A stretch of DNA of 64,000 nt from JAGMES01 sp023128035 (GCA_030627905.1 DAOVRZ010000015.1:4169-68168), one strand, 5' to 3'. Shown: positions 16,759 to 24,920, counted from the first letter of the stretch. Program-made: numbers and translations. The notes: generated by a model not told the origin, from the sequence alone.

Positions 16759-18147
16759 CTATGCTCTTTTTTTCCTCAGTTTAATCTCTTTCCACTTTCC
16801 TATACTATATCGCCTATAAAACATCGCAGCTCTTCCCATAAAGTCAAGAGCGAAGGCAAGCCAAACGCCTGAAAAACCTAGCTTAAAGACAATTCCCAAG
16901 AGATAGGCCAGAGCTACACGAATACCCCAAACACCCATAGCAGTAATGTACATAACCCATTTGGTATCTCCAGCACCTCGAAGAGCTCCAGCAAATGTGA
17001 GGATAATTCCCATAAATGGTAGTGAAACAGAGACAATTCGTAAAGCCATCACTGAAAGTCGGATTACATCTGGATCATTGGTAAATAACATACTGATGGG
17101 TTTGGCAAGGGCAAAGATACCTATACCAAAGATCAACATAAAAATGGATGCCATTTTGGCTGCAATATAGCCTGCTTTTTCAGCACGTTCTTTTTTTTCT
17201 GCTCCCAGATTTTGTCCAACCAAAGTAGTTGCAGCGATGCTAAAACCGAAAGCAGGCATATTAGCTATTGAAATTCCTCGAATTACTATCTGATTTGCTG
17301 CTAGCGCAGCAGTACCGAGACCAGCAACAATCATTGCTAGAAATGTAGTACCACTATTGCGGATTAATTGTTCTCCAGCAGCAGGAAGACCAATATTTCC
17401 TACCTGTCTGATAATATCCCAGTCAAATTTAAAAGACTTAGGCCAATGAATTTTAAAATTGGTTTTTCCCTTACTAAGGATATATAAAACAATTCCAAAA
17501 GCTAGGATTCTAGCGGCTGTAGAAGAAATAGCTGCTCCCGCCACCCCCAGTTTAGGAAACGGGCCAATTCCAAAGATCAATAACCAGTCAAAGACTATAT
17601 TAAAAAGGTTTGCAAAAACCATCACTTTTAGTGGAGTTTTCATATCCCCCGATCCTTGCAATATTCCATTTAGAACCATTTGAGTAAAGAAAAATGGAAA
17701 GGAAACAGCAAGAATTTGAAAGTATATTGTTCCGTAGTGGATAATCATTGGATCTGGAGTTTTTTGTGCTGAGATCATCAAATAGATAATCTGCTTAGAA
17801 AAGATAAAAGAAAGAATACCAATTATCAATGCTACTGTAAAAGTAATAGCAATCGATTGACGTGCCACATCTTCAGCTCGTTTAGTATCTTTTGCTCCGA
17901 TGTTTCGCGCGACAAGGGCAGTTGTTCCTACACTAAAAGCTGTTGTAGCACTTATGATAAACCACATTAAATTGTTGCTAATTCCTACAGATGCAATGGC
18001 TGCTGGCCCTATTGAGCCTACAAATGCTAAATCTACAATTCCTACTATCATCTGAAGACTCATTCGTAAAACAACTGGCCATGCAAGAAATACAATACTT
18101 TTAGGTATATTCATTGCAGTTAAATCTAGATTATTTTTTTTGATCAC
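16759..18147 (-). CDS. MATE-family multidrug/cation efflux transporter
   Basis: The chosen start is GTG at 18147, with AAGGGAG ten bases upstream; a longer frame to 18213 lacks a site. The 462 residues form about 12 membrane segments in two homologous halves, each with the MATE-type motifs PVVLRMSLQMIVGIVDLAFVG and FGFSIAATTLVGQNLGA. These transporters export drugs or metabolites in exchange for Na+ or H+. The C-terminus is basic. The substrate cannot be predicted. It is transcribed alone, toward the shared terminator. Confidence 0.92.
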   Translation of the reverse strand: MIKKNNLDLTAMNIPKSIVFLAWPVVLRMSLQMIVGIVDLAFVGSIGPAAIASVGISNNLMWFIISATTAFSVGTTALVARNIGAKDTKRAEDVARQSIAITFTVALIIGILSFIFSKQIIYLMISAQKTPDPMIIHYGTIYFQILAVSFPFFFTQMVLNGILQGSGDMKTPLKVMVFANLFNIVFDWLLIFGIGPFPKLGVAGAAISSTAARILAFGIVLYILSKGKTNFKIHWPKSFKFDWDIIRQVGNIGLPAAGEQLIRNSGTTFLAMIVAGLGTAALAANQIVIRGISIANMPAFGFSIAATTLVGQNLGAEKKERAEKAGYIAAKMASIFMLIFGIGIFALAKPISMLFTNDPDVIRLSVMALRIVSVSLPFMGIILTFAGALRGAGDTKWVMYITAMGVWGIRVALAYLLGIVFKLGFSGVWLAFALDFMGRAAMFYRRYSIGKWKEIKLRKKRA

Positions 18148-18296
18148 TAATCGATTACTCCCTTCAAAAAAACATTTCGTATTAGAAAATATTAATTTCA
18201 TTAATGATAACATACAATATTAAGTTTTGTCAAAGGCATATCCTTTACCTCTTGTACATAAAAATTAATAACAGAATAGGAGAGGAGGGATTATAG

Positions 18297-18995
18297 TTGA
18301 AACTGAGTAGAGGAATAATCTATAGTGGAATTTTTACACTCCTTGCAATAGTTTTAGCATTTCCATATATATACTTCATGGTTGCATCGGGTAGTCCTAG
18401 TCATATAGTAGATCATAATGTTGGTGTTCCATGGGGAGAACTATTTAGTGAAATTTCTAAATTGATTATGGTGGTATTTCTCTCATGCATGATTGGTTTT
18501 TTCTGGAGTAAAAAAGTAGGTTTTGCGGGGCTAGGAAATCTAATGGATTTGCGTCGAAACTGGAAGCAAATTTTAATTTATGGTGCTTTTATCGGTTTTT
18601 TGGTTTATATTTTTGGAGATAGGTATTTTTACAAAGTAGCTCCAGGATTTTATCCCGCTCAATTAAAAGTTGCATTCTTTATACCATTTTATGCGTCTTT
18701 AGTGGAAGAAATTTTTGCTCGTTTTGGGACTATGACGTTGTTTGTGAAAATTTTTAAAAATAGACATATTGCAAATATCCTTGCTGCTTTGATCTTTGCA
18801 GTTGGTCATGTGAATATGTTTCAAGTTGCAGGAATTATTTATAGGCTAAATTATGTGACAGTTTGTTCATTTATTCTAAACTTATGTATTAGTTTGTTTT
18901 TTGGCTACATTTATTGGCGTAAAGGATTATTAACAGCAATGGGAATTCATTTTGTTGCTAATCTAAGATATATTATAATTGCTTTTCTAATATAA
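18297..18995 (+). CDS. CPBP-family intramembrane protease-like protein
   Basis: The start is TTG, with GGAGAGGAGGGA upstream. 232 residues with about six membrane segments. The family motifs are LVEEIFARFG (EExxxR, about residues 141-150), FAVGHV and AMGIHFVANLRY, which carry the putative metal-binding Glu and His residues of CAAX-protease/bacteriocin-processing (CPBP) proteins. Members process prenylated proteins or peptides or give bacteriocin self-immunity; the role here is unknown. The hairpin after it has its T-run for the opposite strand. Confidence 0.85.
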   Translation: MKLSRGIIYSGIFTLLAIVLAFPYIYFMVASGSPSHIVDHNVGVPWGELFSEISKLIMVVFLSCMIGFFWSKKVGFAGLGNLMDLRRNWKQILIYGAFIGFLVYIFGDRYFYKVAPGFYPAQLKVAFFIPFYASLVEEIFARFGTMTLFVKIFKNRHIANILAALIFAVGHVNMFQVAGIIYRLNYVTVCSFILNLCISLFFGYIYWRKGLLTAMGIHFVANLRYIIIAFLI

Positions 18996-18996
18996 A

Positions 18997-19029
18997 ACAG
19001 GGCTATGGAGTTATTGTCCATAGCCCTGT
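18997..19029 (-). terminator. Terminator of the small minus-strand gene
   Basis: ACAGGGCTATGGA and TCCATAGCCCTGT are perfect 13-base arms; on the minus strand TTTTATATT follows. Confidence 0.75.
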
Positions 19030-19038
19030 GTATATGAA

Positions 19039-19063
19039 GAAAATCAACATAATGTTGATTTTC
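19039..19063. repeat. Perfect 10-bp hairpin
   Basis: GAAAATCAAC, loop ATAAT, GTTGATTTTC. It lies between the stop of the 51-residue gene and its terminator and may protect the 3' end of that transcript. Confidence 0.5.
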
Positions 19064-19080
19064 CTTCAACATAGCGTTTG

Positions 19081-19236
19081 TCAATGATTAATCATAGCAA
19101 TTCCAATGATGTTTTTCAAATTCTGTATTCGAATACTGAATTCCATTTTTGAATAAATATCAGAAGAAGATTTTTTCATCTTACGTAACTCGTGAATATG
19201 AGCATAAACTCGTTGAAAACTTTCTTGACGATACAT
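19081..19236 (-). CDS. Small 51-residue protein of unknown function
   Basis: On the minus strand AGGAGGG stands six bases before an ATG that opens 51 codons: MYRQESFQRVYAHIHELRK, then a Ser-rich turn (KKSSSDIYSKMEF) and the tail NLKNIIGIAMINH. A strong ribosome site, a plausible promoter upstream (TTGTCA, 19-base spacer, TATTAA on the minus strand) and two hairpins downstream support a real gene. It appears largely helical. I do not recognise it. It is divergent from the rumA-type gene; GATATTAATATC, a perfect 12-base palindrome at 19349-19360, lies between them and could be a shared operator. Confidence 0.6.
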   Translation of the reverse strand: MYRQESFQRVYAHIHELRKMKKSSSDIYSKMEFSIRIQNLKNIIGIAMINH

Positions 19237-19405
19237 ATGATTCCCTCCTAGTTTGTCCATCTGATAATATTAATATGCGATATCTCAAAGATTATGACAA
19301 TAAAATTTGAAAAAATGAAAAAAGTGTATTAAGATAATAGTATCCTGAGATATTAATATCATAAGATATTCATTTAATGAAGTGATTTAAGGGGGGAATT
19401 TGATT

Positions 19406-20797
19406 ATGGCCGAAAAGCCAATAAAAAAAGGTGAAATTGTTACACTTACATTCGATAATCTGGCTCATGGTGGTGAAGTAGTGGGCCGATTTAATAACTT
19501 TGCAATTTTTGTAGTAGGTGGAATTCCAGGAGAAGAAGCTAAAGTAAGGATTACTTTAGTGAAAAAAACTTTTGGTAGAGGAGAAATAGTAGAAATTTTA
19601 AAGCCATCTCCTTATCGAATCAATGCAATATGTGAAGTATATTCAGGTTGTGGTGGATGTCAACTTCAACATGTAGAATATGATGAACAATTGAAATTGA
19701 AACGTCAGATCGTGGTAGATGCTTTAGAAAGAATCGGAGGATTGAAAGACGTTAAGGTTTTACCAACATTGGGAAGCGAGGAAATACATTATCGAAATAA
19801 AGCTCAGTTTCCATTGGATATTAGTAATGATAAATTTGGTAAGAAAGAGATTATCACAGGGTTTTATGCTCCAAAAACTCATGAGATTATTCCAAATCAA
19901 TCTTGTGACATTCAGCATCTGTTGATAGATAAGGTAGTAAGGAAAACATTACAAATTTTAAATGAGGAGAATGTTTCAATATATAATGAAAGATCACATA
20001 AAGGCCAGCTTCGCCACTTATTAGTACGAGTTGGAGTCTGTACAAACCAGGCGATGCTTGTTTTTGTAACTAATGGAGTACAATTTAAATCTGCGAACAA
20101 AATAGCTAATAAGGTTATGGCAGAAATACCTGAAGTTGTGAGCGTGATGCAAAATATTAATACACAGCGTACAAATGTTATATTGGGAAAAGAGACAAGA
20201 TTGATTGCTGGAAAAGAAAATATTATTGAGAATATAGGGGAATTAAAGTTTGAGATCTCAGCTCAATCATTCTTCCAAGTGAATACTTTGCAAACGAGAG
20301 TGCTTTACGATCAAGTGGTTAAATATGCAGAACTAAGTGGTTCAGAAGTTGTATTGGATGCTTATTGTGGGATTGGAACGATTTCGTTATATGTAGCTCA
20401 AAATGCTGGAGTTGTACATGCTATAGAGGTTGTACCTCAGGCCATTGAAGATGCAGAGAGAAATGCCTTGTTAAATGGGGTAAATAATACTTTCTTCTAT
20501 ACAGGTTTGGTAGAAGAAGTGTTGCCACGGTTGGCTGAGGATGGGGTTAGATGTGATATAGTTATTGTTGATCCGCCTCGAAAGGGGTGTGAGAAAGAGG
20601 TACTTGCTGTCTTTGGAGAGACTCAACCTGAGAGGATAGTATATGTGTCATGTAATCCTACAACTTTGGCTAGGGATTTAGCTATATTGATAGATTATGG
20701 ATATGAAGTAGTGGAAGTTCAGCCAGTTGATATGTTTGCTAATACGTATCACGTGGAGTGTGTTGTGAAGCTAGTTAGGAATAGTAAGGATTTATAA
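19406..20797 (+). CDS. rlmD: 23S rRNA (uracil-5-)-methyltransferase, RumA/RlmD type
   Basis: This enzyme methylates uracil C5 in 23S rRNA using SAM. The ATG at 19406 has GGGGGG ten bases upstream; a TTG at 19400 is too close. In order there are a TRAM RNA-binding domain (residues 1-60), iron-sulfur cysteines in CEVYSGCGGC with a fourth Cys in QSCDIQH, the SAM site LDAYCGIGTISL, DPPRKGC, and the nucleophile region VSCNPTTLARDL. At 463 residues it is full length. Its last codons (NTYHVECVVKLVRNSKDL) overlap the inferred prophage attachment site, so the C-terminal tail may be phage-supplied. Confidence 0.95.
   Translation: MAEKPIKKGEIVTLTFDNLAHGGEVVGRFNNFAIFVVGGIPGEEAKVRITLVKKTFGRGEIVEILKPSPYRINAICEVYSGCGGCQLQHVEYDEQLKLKRQIVVDALERIGGLKDVKVLPTLGSEEIHYRNKAQFPLDISNDKFGKKEIITGFYAPKTHEIIPNQSCDIQHLLIDKVVRKTLQILNEENVSIYNERSHKGQLRHLLVRVGVCTNQAMLVFVTNGVQFKSANKIANKVMAEIPEVVSVMQNINTQRTNVILGKETRLIAGKENIIENIGELKFEISAQSFFQVNTLQTRVLYDQVVKYAELSGSEVVLDAYCGIGTISLYVAQNAGVVHAIEVVPQAIEDAERNALLNGVNNTFFYTGLVEEVLPRLAEDGVRCDIVIVDPPRKGCEKEVLAVFGETQPERIVYVSCNPTTLARDLAILIDYGYEVVEVQPVDMFANTYHVECVVKLVRNSKDL
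20742..20758 (+). other. Inferred left attachment site (attL core) in the rumA-type gene
   Basis: ATACGTATCACGTGGAG here matches ATACGTATCATGTGGAG at 59242-59258 with one difference, exactly 38,500 bases apart and in the same reading frame (TYHVE). The integrase gene lies directly to the right. Integration at the 3' end of rumA genes is known for other Firmicute mobile elements. Confidence 0.65.
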
Positions 20798-20834
20798 GGG
20801 TTTCATAAGTAAAAACAATATATTTCCCACCCTC

Positions 20835-20868
20835 CTGCCACCGCTTTTATTTGGTCGGTGGCAGTTTT
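20835..20868 (+). terminator. Terminator after the rumA-type gene
   Basis: CTGCCACCG (20835-20843) pairs with CGGTGGCAG (20856-20864), followed by TTTT. It overlaps the 3' end of the integrase gene. Confidence 0.7.
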
Positions 20869-22004
20869 GATATGCCAGCGATTATGCTTTCGAATTTATC
20901 AACACTATCTTGTTTTAATTTTTCTGTCACATGAAAATATGTATCCATGGTAGTGGCTAAAATACTATGACCTAACCTTTTTTGAACATCTTTCGGGTTA
21001 GCTTCATTTTCTAACAATAATGTCGCGTGCGTATGTCTTAGAGAATGAGGGTTAAAATTGATCATCAATTCATAATTAACAATCCTGCTAAGGTATTTTA
21101 TGCTGTCAGTAGTTACCAATTTCCCGCTTTCTTTGGTGCAAATATAATCCGAATGAATGTAGTGTCTTCCATACTTCTCTTTATTCATCTCTTGATACTT
21201 TTTATGTTCCTTCAATAATGCAATCAGAGTATCTCCAACCTTAATAGTTCTGTACGATGATGGGGTTTTTGGAGTGCCAAAGACCCATTCTTTATCTTCA
21301 TATTTCAATGTTCCGTCTACCTCGACGGTTTTATTTTCAAAATCCATATACTTCCATTGAAAACCACAAGCTTCACCGGGTCTAAAGCCTGTGTGAAAAC
21401 AAATTTGGAGAAAGACGTAAAAACTACTACCTTGGGGGAATCTCTGAATAATTCTTTGAAATTGTTCAATAGTAATTATTTTAAGATCCTCTTTATTCTT
21501 CTTTTTCTCATTATATTTAGGCATAGATACATTTTCCATAGGATTTCTTTTAAGTAGTTCGTAGGGGCTAATCGCCTTCTTTAAAGCCCCAGAAAGAACC
21601 CCATAAAAGTTGCTCACGCTATTCTTCGAATAACCATTAATCATTTTTGAATTTAAGAATTCCTGTAATTTAGCAGGAGATAATGCTTTTAATTTGTACA
21701 TTCCTAGAGTAGGTTTTATGTGTACTCTTATGACATCTTTATAGTATTCCTGAGTATTGTACTTACAATTTACAAGCACATACTCCTTATACCAATAATC
21801 GAAGTAATCCGCTACACTCATGTCGGTTTCTGCATTAATTGACCCGCACCGTTCATATTCAGACATTGCATTTCTTAGAGCTGTTTCTGCTTCTTCTTTG
21901 GTTCTACCACCTTTTCTCTCTATTTTTTTTCGTTTACCTTCAACTTTCCCAAGATCAAAATAGTAATACCATACTTTACCTCTTTTCCTTACTCCACCTC
22001 TCAA
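20847..22004 (-). CDS. int: Prophage tyrosine integrase
   Basis: A 385-residue tyrosine recombinase that should integrate and excise the prophage. The N-terminus is an AP2-like arm-binding domain (VRKRGKVWYYYFDLGK), followed by a SAM-like core-binding domain (about 65-150). The catalytic residues are Arg in HTGFRPGEA, HxxR in NPHSLRHTHAT, His in RLGHSILAT, and Tyr in TMDTYFHV. It lies against the inferred attL and reads toward it, the normal arrangement. The small HTH gene is immediately upstream. Confidence 0.95.
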   Translation of the reverse strand: MRGGVRKRGKVWYYYFDLGKVEGKRKKIERKGGRTKEEAETALRNAMSEYERCGSINAETDMSVADYFDYWYKEYVLVNCKYNTQEYYKDVIRVHIKPTLGMYKLKALSPAKLQEFLNSKMINGYSKNSVSNFYGVLSGALKKAISPYELLKRNPMENVSMPKYNEKKKNKEDLKIITIEQFQRIIQRFPQGSSFYVFLQICFHTGFRPGEACGFQWKYMDFENKTVEVDGTLKYEDKEWVFGTPKTPSSYRTIKVGDTLIALLKEHKKYQEMNKEKYGRHYIHSDYICTKESGKLVTTDSIKYLSRIVNYELMINFNPHSLRHTHATLLLENEANPKDVQKRLGHSILATTMDTYFHVTEKLKQDSVDKFESIIAGISKLPPTK

Positions 22005-22010
22005 TTTTTA

Positions 22011-22271
22011 TCACTCCTTCTCAATAATCTCTAAAAGATAGTCTTCGCTTTCAGAAGTTTTCCACATCGGAATACCCAAAGCTCTAGAAATGTTAATAAG
22101 CATCCATAAAGCTTTCTTATCTACGTTAATATTGCGGTCTATTTGGTTCACAGATGATCTATTAACTCCAGATAAGTCTGCAACTTCTCTTGCGGAATAA
22201 CCCTTCTTTCTCTGGGCAATCCCTTTTTTTGTCCTCATTAATTCTAAGTTACTTATAATTTCGTAATTCAT
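22011..22271 (-). CDS. Small HTH DNA-binding protein (XRE-like)
   Basis: 86 residues from the ATG at 22271, which has GGAGGTG at good spacing; the longer frame would begin inside this site. The central segment YSAREVADLSGVNRSSVNQIDRN is a Cro/C1-type helix-turn-helix. It sits six bases before the integrase gene, so it may control integrase or immunity. The perfect 25-base inverted repeat at 22288-22348 is immediately upstream and is a good candidate for its own operator. Confidence 0.75.
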   Translation of the reverse strand: MNYEIISNLELMRTKKGIAQRKKGYSAREVADLSGVNRSSVNQIDRNINVDKKALWMLINISRALGIPMWKTSESEDYLLEIIEKE

Positions 22272-22287
22272 TATTTCCACCTCCATA

Positions 22288-22348
22288 TTTATTGTATATC
22301 AAGATAAGTTAAGTTGCAAGTCTTTAACTTATCTTGATATACAATAAA
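22288..22348. promoter_or_regulatory. Perfect 25-bp inverted repeat, probable operator or integrase arm site
   Basis: TTTATTGTATATCAAGATAA plus GTTAA (22288-22312) is the exact reverse complement of 22324-22348, with an 11-base loop. It lies between the integrase/HTH operon and the rightward signalling genes. Confidence 0.7.
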
Positions 22349-22383
22349 TTTAAAATATTTTAGAAATAAAATGACAATTACGA

Positions 22384-22412
22384 TTGACAAATAAGACTTT
22401 GAGTAGTATAAT
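22384..22412 (+). promoter_or_regulatory. Sigma-A promoter for the TPR receptor transcript
   Basis: TTGACA (22384-22389), a 17-base spacer, TATAAT (22407-22412): a perfect consensus. The transcript would have a leader of about 290 bases before the TPR gene. The leader contains a possible 25-codon ORF (22459-22536, MVTIYLPSKKLSRIRNIITD then VIYIK) behind AAAAGGGG, and a 12-codon TTG-started ORF (MNKNFFKGKGDL) ending at 22711, directly before the receptor ATG. Confidence 0.75.
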
Positions 22413-22711
22413 ACAAGCAGGAAGACCGAAAAGAACACGCAGGAAAAAAAAGGGGTTGATGGTAACGATATACTTACCGAGCAAGAAGTTAAGTCGTATT
22501 CGAAATATAATAACTGATGTAATCTATATTAAGTAGAAGTTACAAAAAATATTGACATCTAACAAATAATTTTAGGAAAAGTGGTAGAATTATTCTATTC
22601 AATCATGTATAATATATAATCGGGGATACATAAAAGATATACGAGGAGATCAAGCAAAGGAGATGATGTTAGTTGAACAAAAACTTTTTTAAAGGGAAGG
22701 GTGACTTATGA

Positions 22712-23599
22712 ATGTTTCAAAGTGGAAAAAAATTTTTGGAGTCAGGAAATTATGATAAAGCAATTCAAACTTTTTGTATGATGTTAGGGCAAGATAGGAA
22801 TAATCTAATAACTAGACAATATCTTGCTATTAGTTATTATTATTCGGAAGATAAATATGATCTAGCAGAAGAACAATTTAAAATTTTGGAAGATTGCAAC
22901 GATGAAGAATTTTCTAACTATGGAGCTTCTATGATTGCGACAATAGAAGGTATTAATAGGGGAAATTATGATTATGCTATAGCCAAAATGAAAAAGGTCA
23001 GATTAAAAATCAATAGTACTATTAACTTTGCGATTATTTATAATTTAAAATTCAGAGCAACCAAAGATAAGAAAATGTTAGGGGAAGCACAAAGACTTTT
23101 AGAGTCATTGAAAATTTCTGAAACTCTAAAGAAATTTCATTGGAGAATTTATTTGACCTTAGGGAATACATATCAGTATTATTGTGACTTTCAAAATACT
23201 AAAAAGTACTATGAAAAAGCTTTAAATAGCACGGATAGCGACCTTACAAAAGCCAAAATTTTAAATGAGTATGCCAATCTCTACAGAGACATGAAACAAC
23301 CAGATAGAGCAGTGAAAGTTTTAGATCAAGTTCTGCAGTTGATAGGGCCTGAAAACGAAAGAACTCGAGCTTATAATGCAAAATATCGAGCTGTGATTGA
23401 AAAAGATAGAGGCAACTATGAAATTGCACAAGGATTATTGTTAAAAGCGTCGAATATATATGAAGATAAGGAGTTATTAGGAGAATTAGCAGAAGTTAAT
23501 ATGTTATTATTTATGTTACATAATCCAGAAAAAAAAACACGTCAAATTGCTGAGGTTTACGCAGAATCAACTTTTACAGAAAAAGAAAAGAGGAGGTGA
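22712..23599 (+). CDS. TPR protein, candidate peptide-pheromone receptor (RRNPP-like)
   Basis: 295 residues made almost entirely of tetratricopeptide-type helical pairs. Examples are FLESGNYDKAIQTFCMML at the N-terminus, YCDFQNTKKYYEKALN and MKQPDRAVKVLDQVLQL in the middle, and RGNYEIAQGLLLKAS near the end. There is no HTH domain, so it resembles Rap-type rather than AimR/PlcR-type members of the RRNPP receptor group, although the N-terminal Rap bundle is absent. A gene for a secreted pro-peptide follows after nine bases. Such receptor and pro-peptide pairs are the classic layout of Firmicute peptide signalling. The ATG directly follows the stop of a short leader ORF, suggesting translational coupling. 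The target protein is unknown; the adjacent repressor is an obvious candidate. Confidence 0.7.
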   Translation: MFQSGKKFLESGNYDKAIQTFCMMLGQDRNNLITRQYLAISYYYSEDKYDLAEEQFKILEDCNDEEFSNYGASMIATIEGINRGNYDYAIAKMKKVRLKINSTINFAIIYNLKFRATKDKKMLGEAQRLLESLKISETLKKFHWRIYLTLGNTYQYYCDFQNTKKYYEKALNSTDSDLTKAKILNEYANLYRDMKQPDRAVKVLDQVLQLIGPENERTRAYNAKYRAVIEKDRGNYEIAQGLLLKASNIYEDKELLGELAEVNMLLFMLHNPEKKTRQIAEVYAESTFTEKEKRR

Positions 23600-23608
23600 G
23601 TGTAAAAA

Positions 23609-23791
23609 ATGCGCAAATTCGTGATTTTGTTATTGATAATATTAATATGCTCGATACTAACATTACAAGCTATGGCTGACCCAGGTGATGGGGCTGAGCC
23701 TGAAAATCAAACAACAATATACAGTACAGTTGTAACAGGAGGTCATACCACAATGAATGTAGATCCAGGAGACGGAGCAGAACCAGAATAA
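23609..23791 (+). CDS. Secreted pro-peptide with two identical DPGDGAEPE copies (candidate signal)
   Basis: 60 residues. Residues 1-23 are a Sec signal peptide (MRKFVILLLIILICSILTLQ then AMA). The first DPGDGAEPE occupies residues 24-32, right at the predicted cleavage site, and the second occupies residues 52-60, exactly the C-terminus; 19 residues separate them. The two copies use different codons at seven of nine positions, all synonymous. This shows selection on the peptide rather than recent duplication. GAGGAGGTGA gives a strong ribosome site overlapping the receptor's end. The gene is followed by a terminator. It is inferred to be the pheromone for the TPR protein. Confidence 0.7.
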   Translation: MRKFVILLLIILICSILTLQAMADPGDGAEPENQTTIYSTVVTGGHTTMNVDPGDGAEPE

Positions 23792-23813
23792 AAATAAAAG
23801 TAATAAAGTCTAG

Positions 23814-23850
23814 AAAACCACCTATTCTTTAAGAGTAGGTGGTTTTCTTA
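23814..23850. terminator. Bidirectional terminator between signalling pair and repressor
   Basis: AAAACCACCTATTC (23814-23827) pairs with GAGTAGGTGGTTTT (23833-23846) around a 5-base loop, with flanking A and T runs. Confidence 0.85.
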
Positions 23851-24358
23851 TGTCTCGCTCTAATAACTGTATAACTATATCCATTGTATCTCTAGAAATA
23901 TGTACCTTCTCCATTTGTACTCTCATCTCACGAAAACTCCTTGAAAGAGTTCCGCCGTCTAATGCATCTTTTCCTATTTCTAAAACTTCAGAGATTAATT
24001 TAGTTTCGTTCTCTGTTGGTTCACGAACTCCGAATTGTATATCACTCAAATCAAGAATATTTAATCCTGTCATTTCCATAACATCAACTAAGTTTTTTCC
24101 TTTGATCTGCATAGTATAATGTAGAGCATCCGCAAAGTCGAAGTTGGGTGTTTTGTTTTCTAAAAAGTCCTCAATGTTGTATTTATGTACCTCGCAAAAC
24201 TCTTTTATTAAATCTTTTGAAAAAAACTTCTTGCCCTTCATCACTCTATGTGTATGAGACTCACTCGCGCCTATAGAATCCGCTAATTCTTTATAACTCC
24301 ACCCTCTTAAAGCTTTTACTTTGTATAATTCTTCTCTAATCTTGCTATGATTAAACAT
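23822..24358 (-). CDS. Prophage repressor-like XRE protein
   Basis: 178 residues from the ATG at 24358, with GGAGGTG upstream. An N-terminal Cro/C1 HTH (LRGWSYKELADSIGASESHTHRVMKG, about residues 16-41) is followed by a second, HTH-like segment (KNLVDVMEMTGLNILDLSDIQFG). There is no LexA/S24 peptidase domain, so induction would not work by RecA-stimulated self-cleavage. It is convergent with the peptide signalling genes and divergent from the early operon, with operator-like CTTG/CAAG sites in between. This places it as the lysogeny regulator and a candidate target of the neighbouring TPR receptor. Confidence 0.8.
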   Translation of the reverse strand: MFNHSKIREELYKVKALRGWSYKELADSIGASESHTHRVMKGKKFFSKDLIKEFCEVHKYNIEDFLENKTPNFDFADALHYTMQIKGKNLVDVMEMTGLNILDLSDIQFGVREPTENETKLISEVLEIGKDALDGGTLSRSFREMRVQMEKVHISRDTMDIVIQLLERDIRKPPTLKE

Positions 24359-24379
24359 TTGTAACACCTCCACGCCTTT

Positions 24380-24448
24380 ATTTTAACATATTCTTGCCCA
24401 AAAAGCAAGTTTCTTGCCTTTGACAAGTATAAAAAAAGTCAGTATCAT
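24380..24448. promoter_or_regulatory. Divergent repressor/early promoters with CTTG-CAAG operators
   Basis: Minus strand: TTGCTT, 17-base spacer, TAAAAT (24408 to 24380) drives the repressor. Plus strand: TTGACA (24420-24425), 17-base spacer, TATCAT (24443-24448) drives the early genes. Between and within them CTTGC/GCAAG and CTTGCC/GACAAG half-sites repeat (24392-24427), a likely genetic switch. The 24449-24555 stretch is a noncoding leader. Confidence 0.7.
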
Positions 24449-24572
24449 ACAAACATAACGAGCCTGACACTATTCGCAAGCGGACGGGTTGGACTTGAAA
24501 AGCACTTTGAAAGATCAATATTTTTTTTGACTAAGTTTTTGAATTAAATTTTGAACAATAGGAGGTGGAAGT

Positions 24573-24908
24573 ATGGAAATATATAAGTTCGCGAACTTGC
24601 GACGTTGTGACAAGATGGAAGTATTACGCAAAATGAACAGACTTAAAGAAGTCAGATTGGAAGCAGGAATCCTCCAAGGTGAACTAGCTGAGGAGATTGG
24701 ATATACCCAAAATTATTTTAGTCTAGTAGAAAACAGTCATAAAGTTTGTGGTAAGGAATTTCTGGACAAGGTTTCTGAAAAATTAGGTATTCCTACTTAC
24801 AAACTGATACCAGACGCACATTATAAACACTATGGTTCGCGTCCTGAATGGGATGAAATGGCGGTTGAAGAAACAAGACAGCGAAAAATGATAACGGTCT
24901 ATGTTTAA
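24573..24908 (+). CDS. Cro-like XRE HTH protein
   Basis: 111 residues behind AGGAGGTGG. The HTH is RLEAGILQGELAEEIGYTQNYFSLVENS (about residues 30-57), of the Cro/C1 type. It is the first gene after the early promoter, the usual position of cro, and should repress the lysogeny promoter. An internal ATG (MNRLKEVRLEAG) could also start translation, but no ribosome site precedes it. The C-terminal 40 residues are unrecognised. Confidence 0.75.
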   Translation: MEIYKFANLRRCDKMEVLRKMNRLKEVRLEAGILQGELAEEIGYTQNYFSLVENSHKVCGKEFLDKVSEKLGIPTYKLIPDAHYKHYGSRPEWDEMAVEETRQRKMITVYV

Positions 24909-24920
24909 GGAGGGAAAGTG

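Noticed and set aside
16946..17170. 74-residue plus-strand frame inside the MATE gene
   Set aside because: Antisense to conserved transmembrane sequence, no start signals.
20798..20846. tRNA or tmRNA at the attachment site
   Set aside because: No cloverleaf or CCA-type end is visible; the repeated core is within protein-coding sequence of the rumA-type gene.
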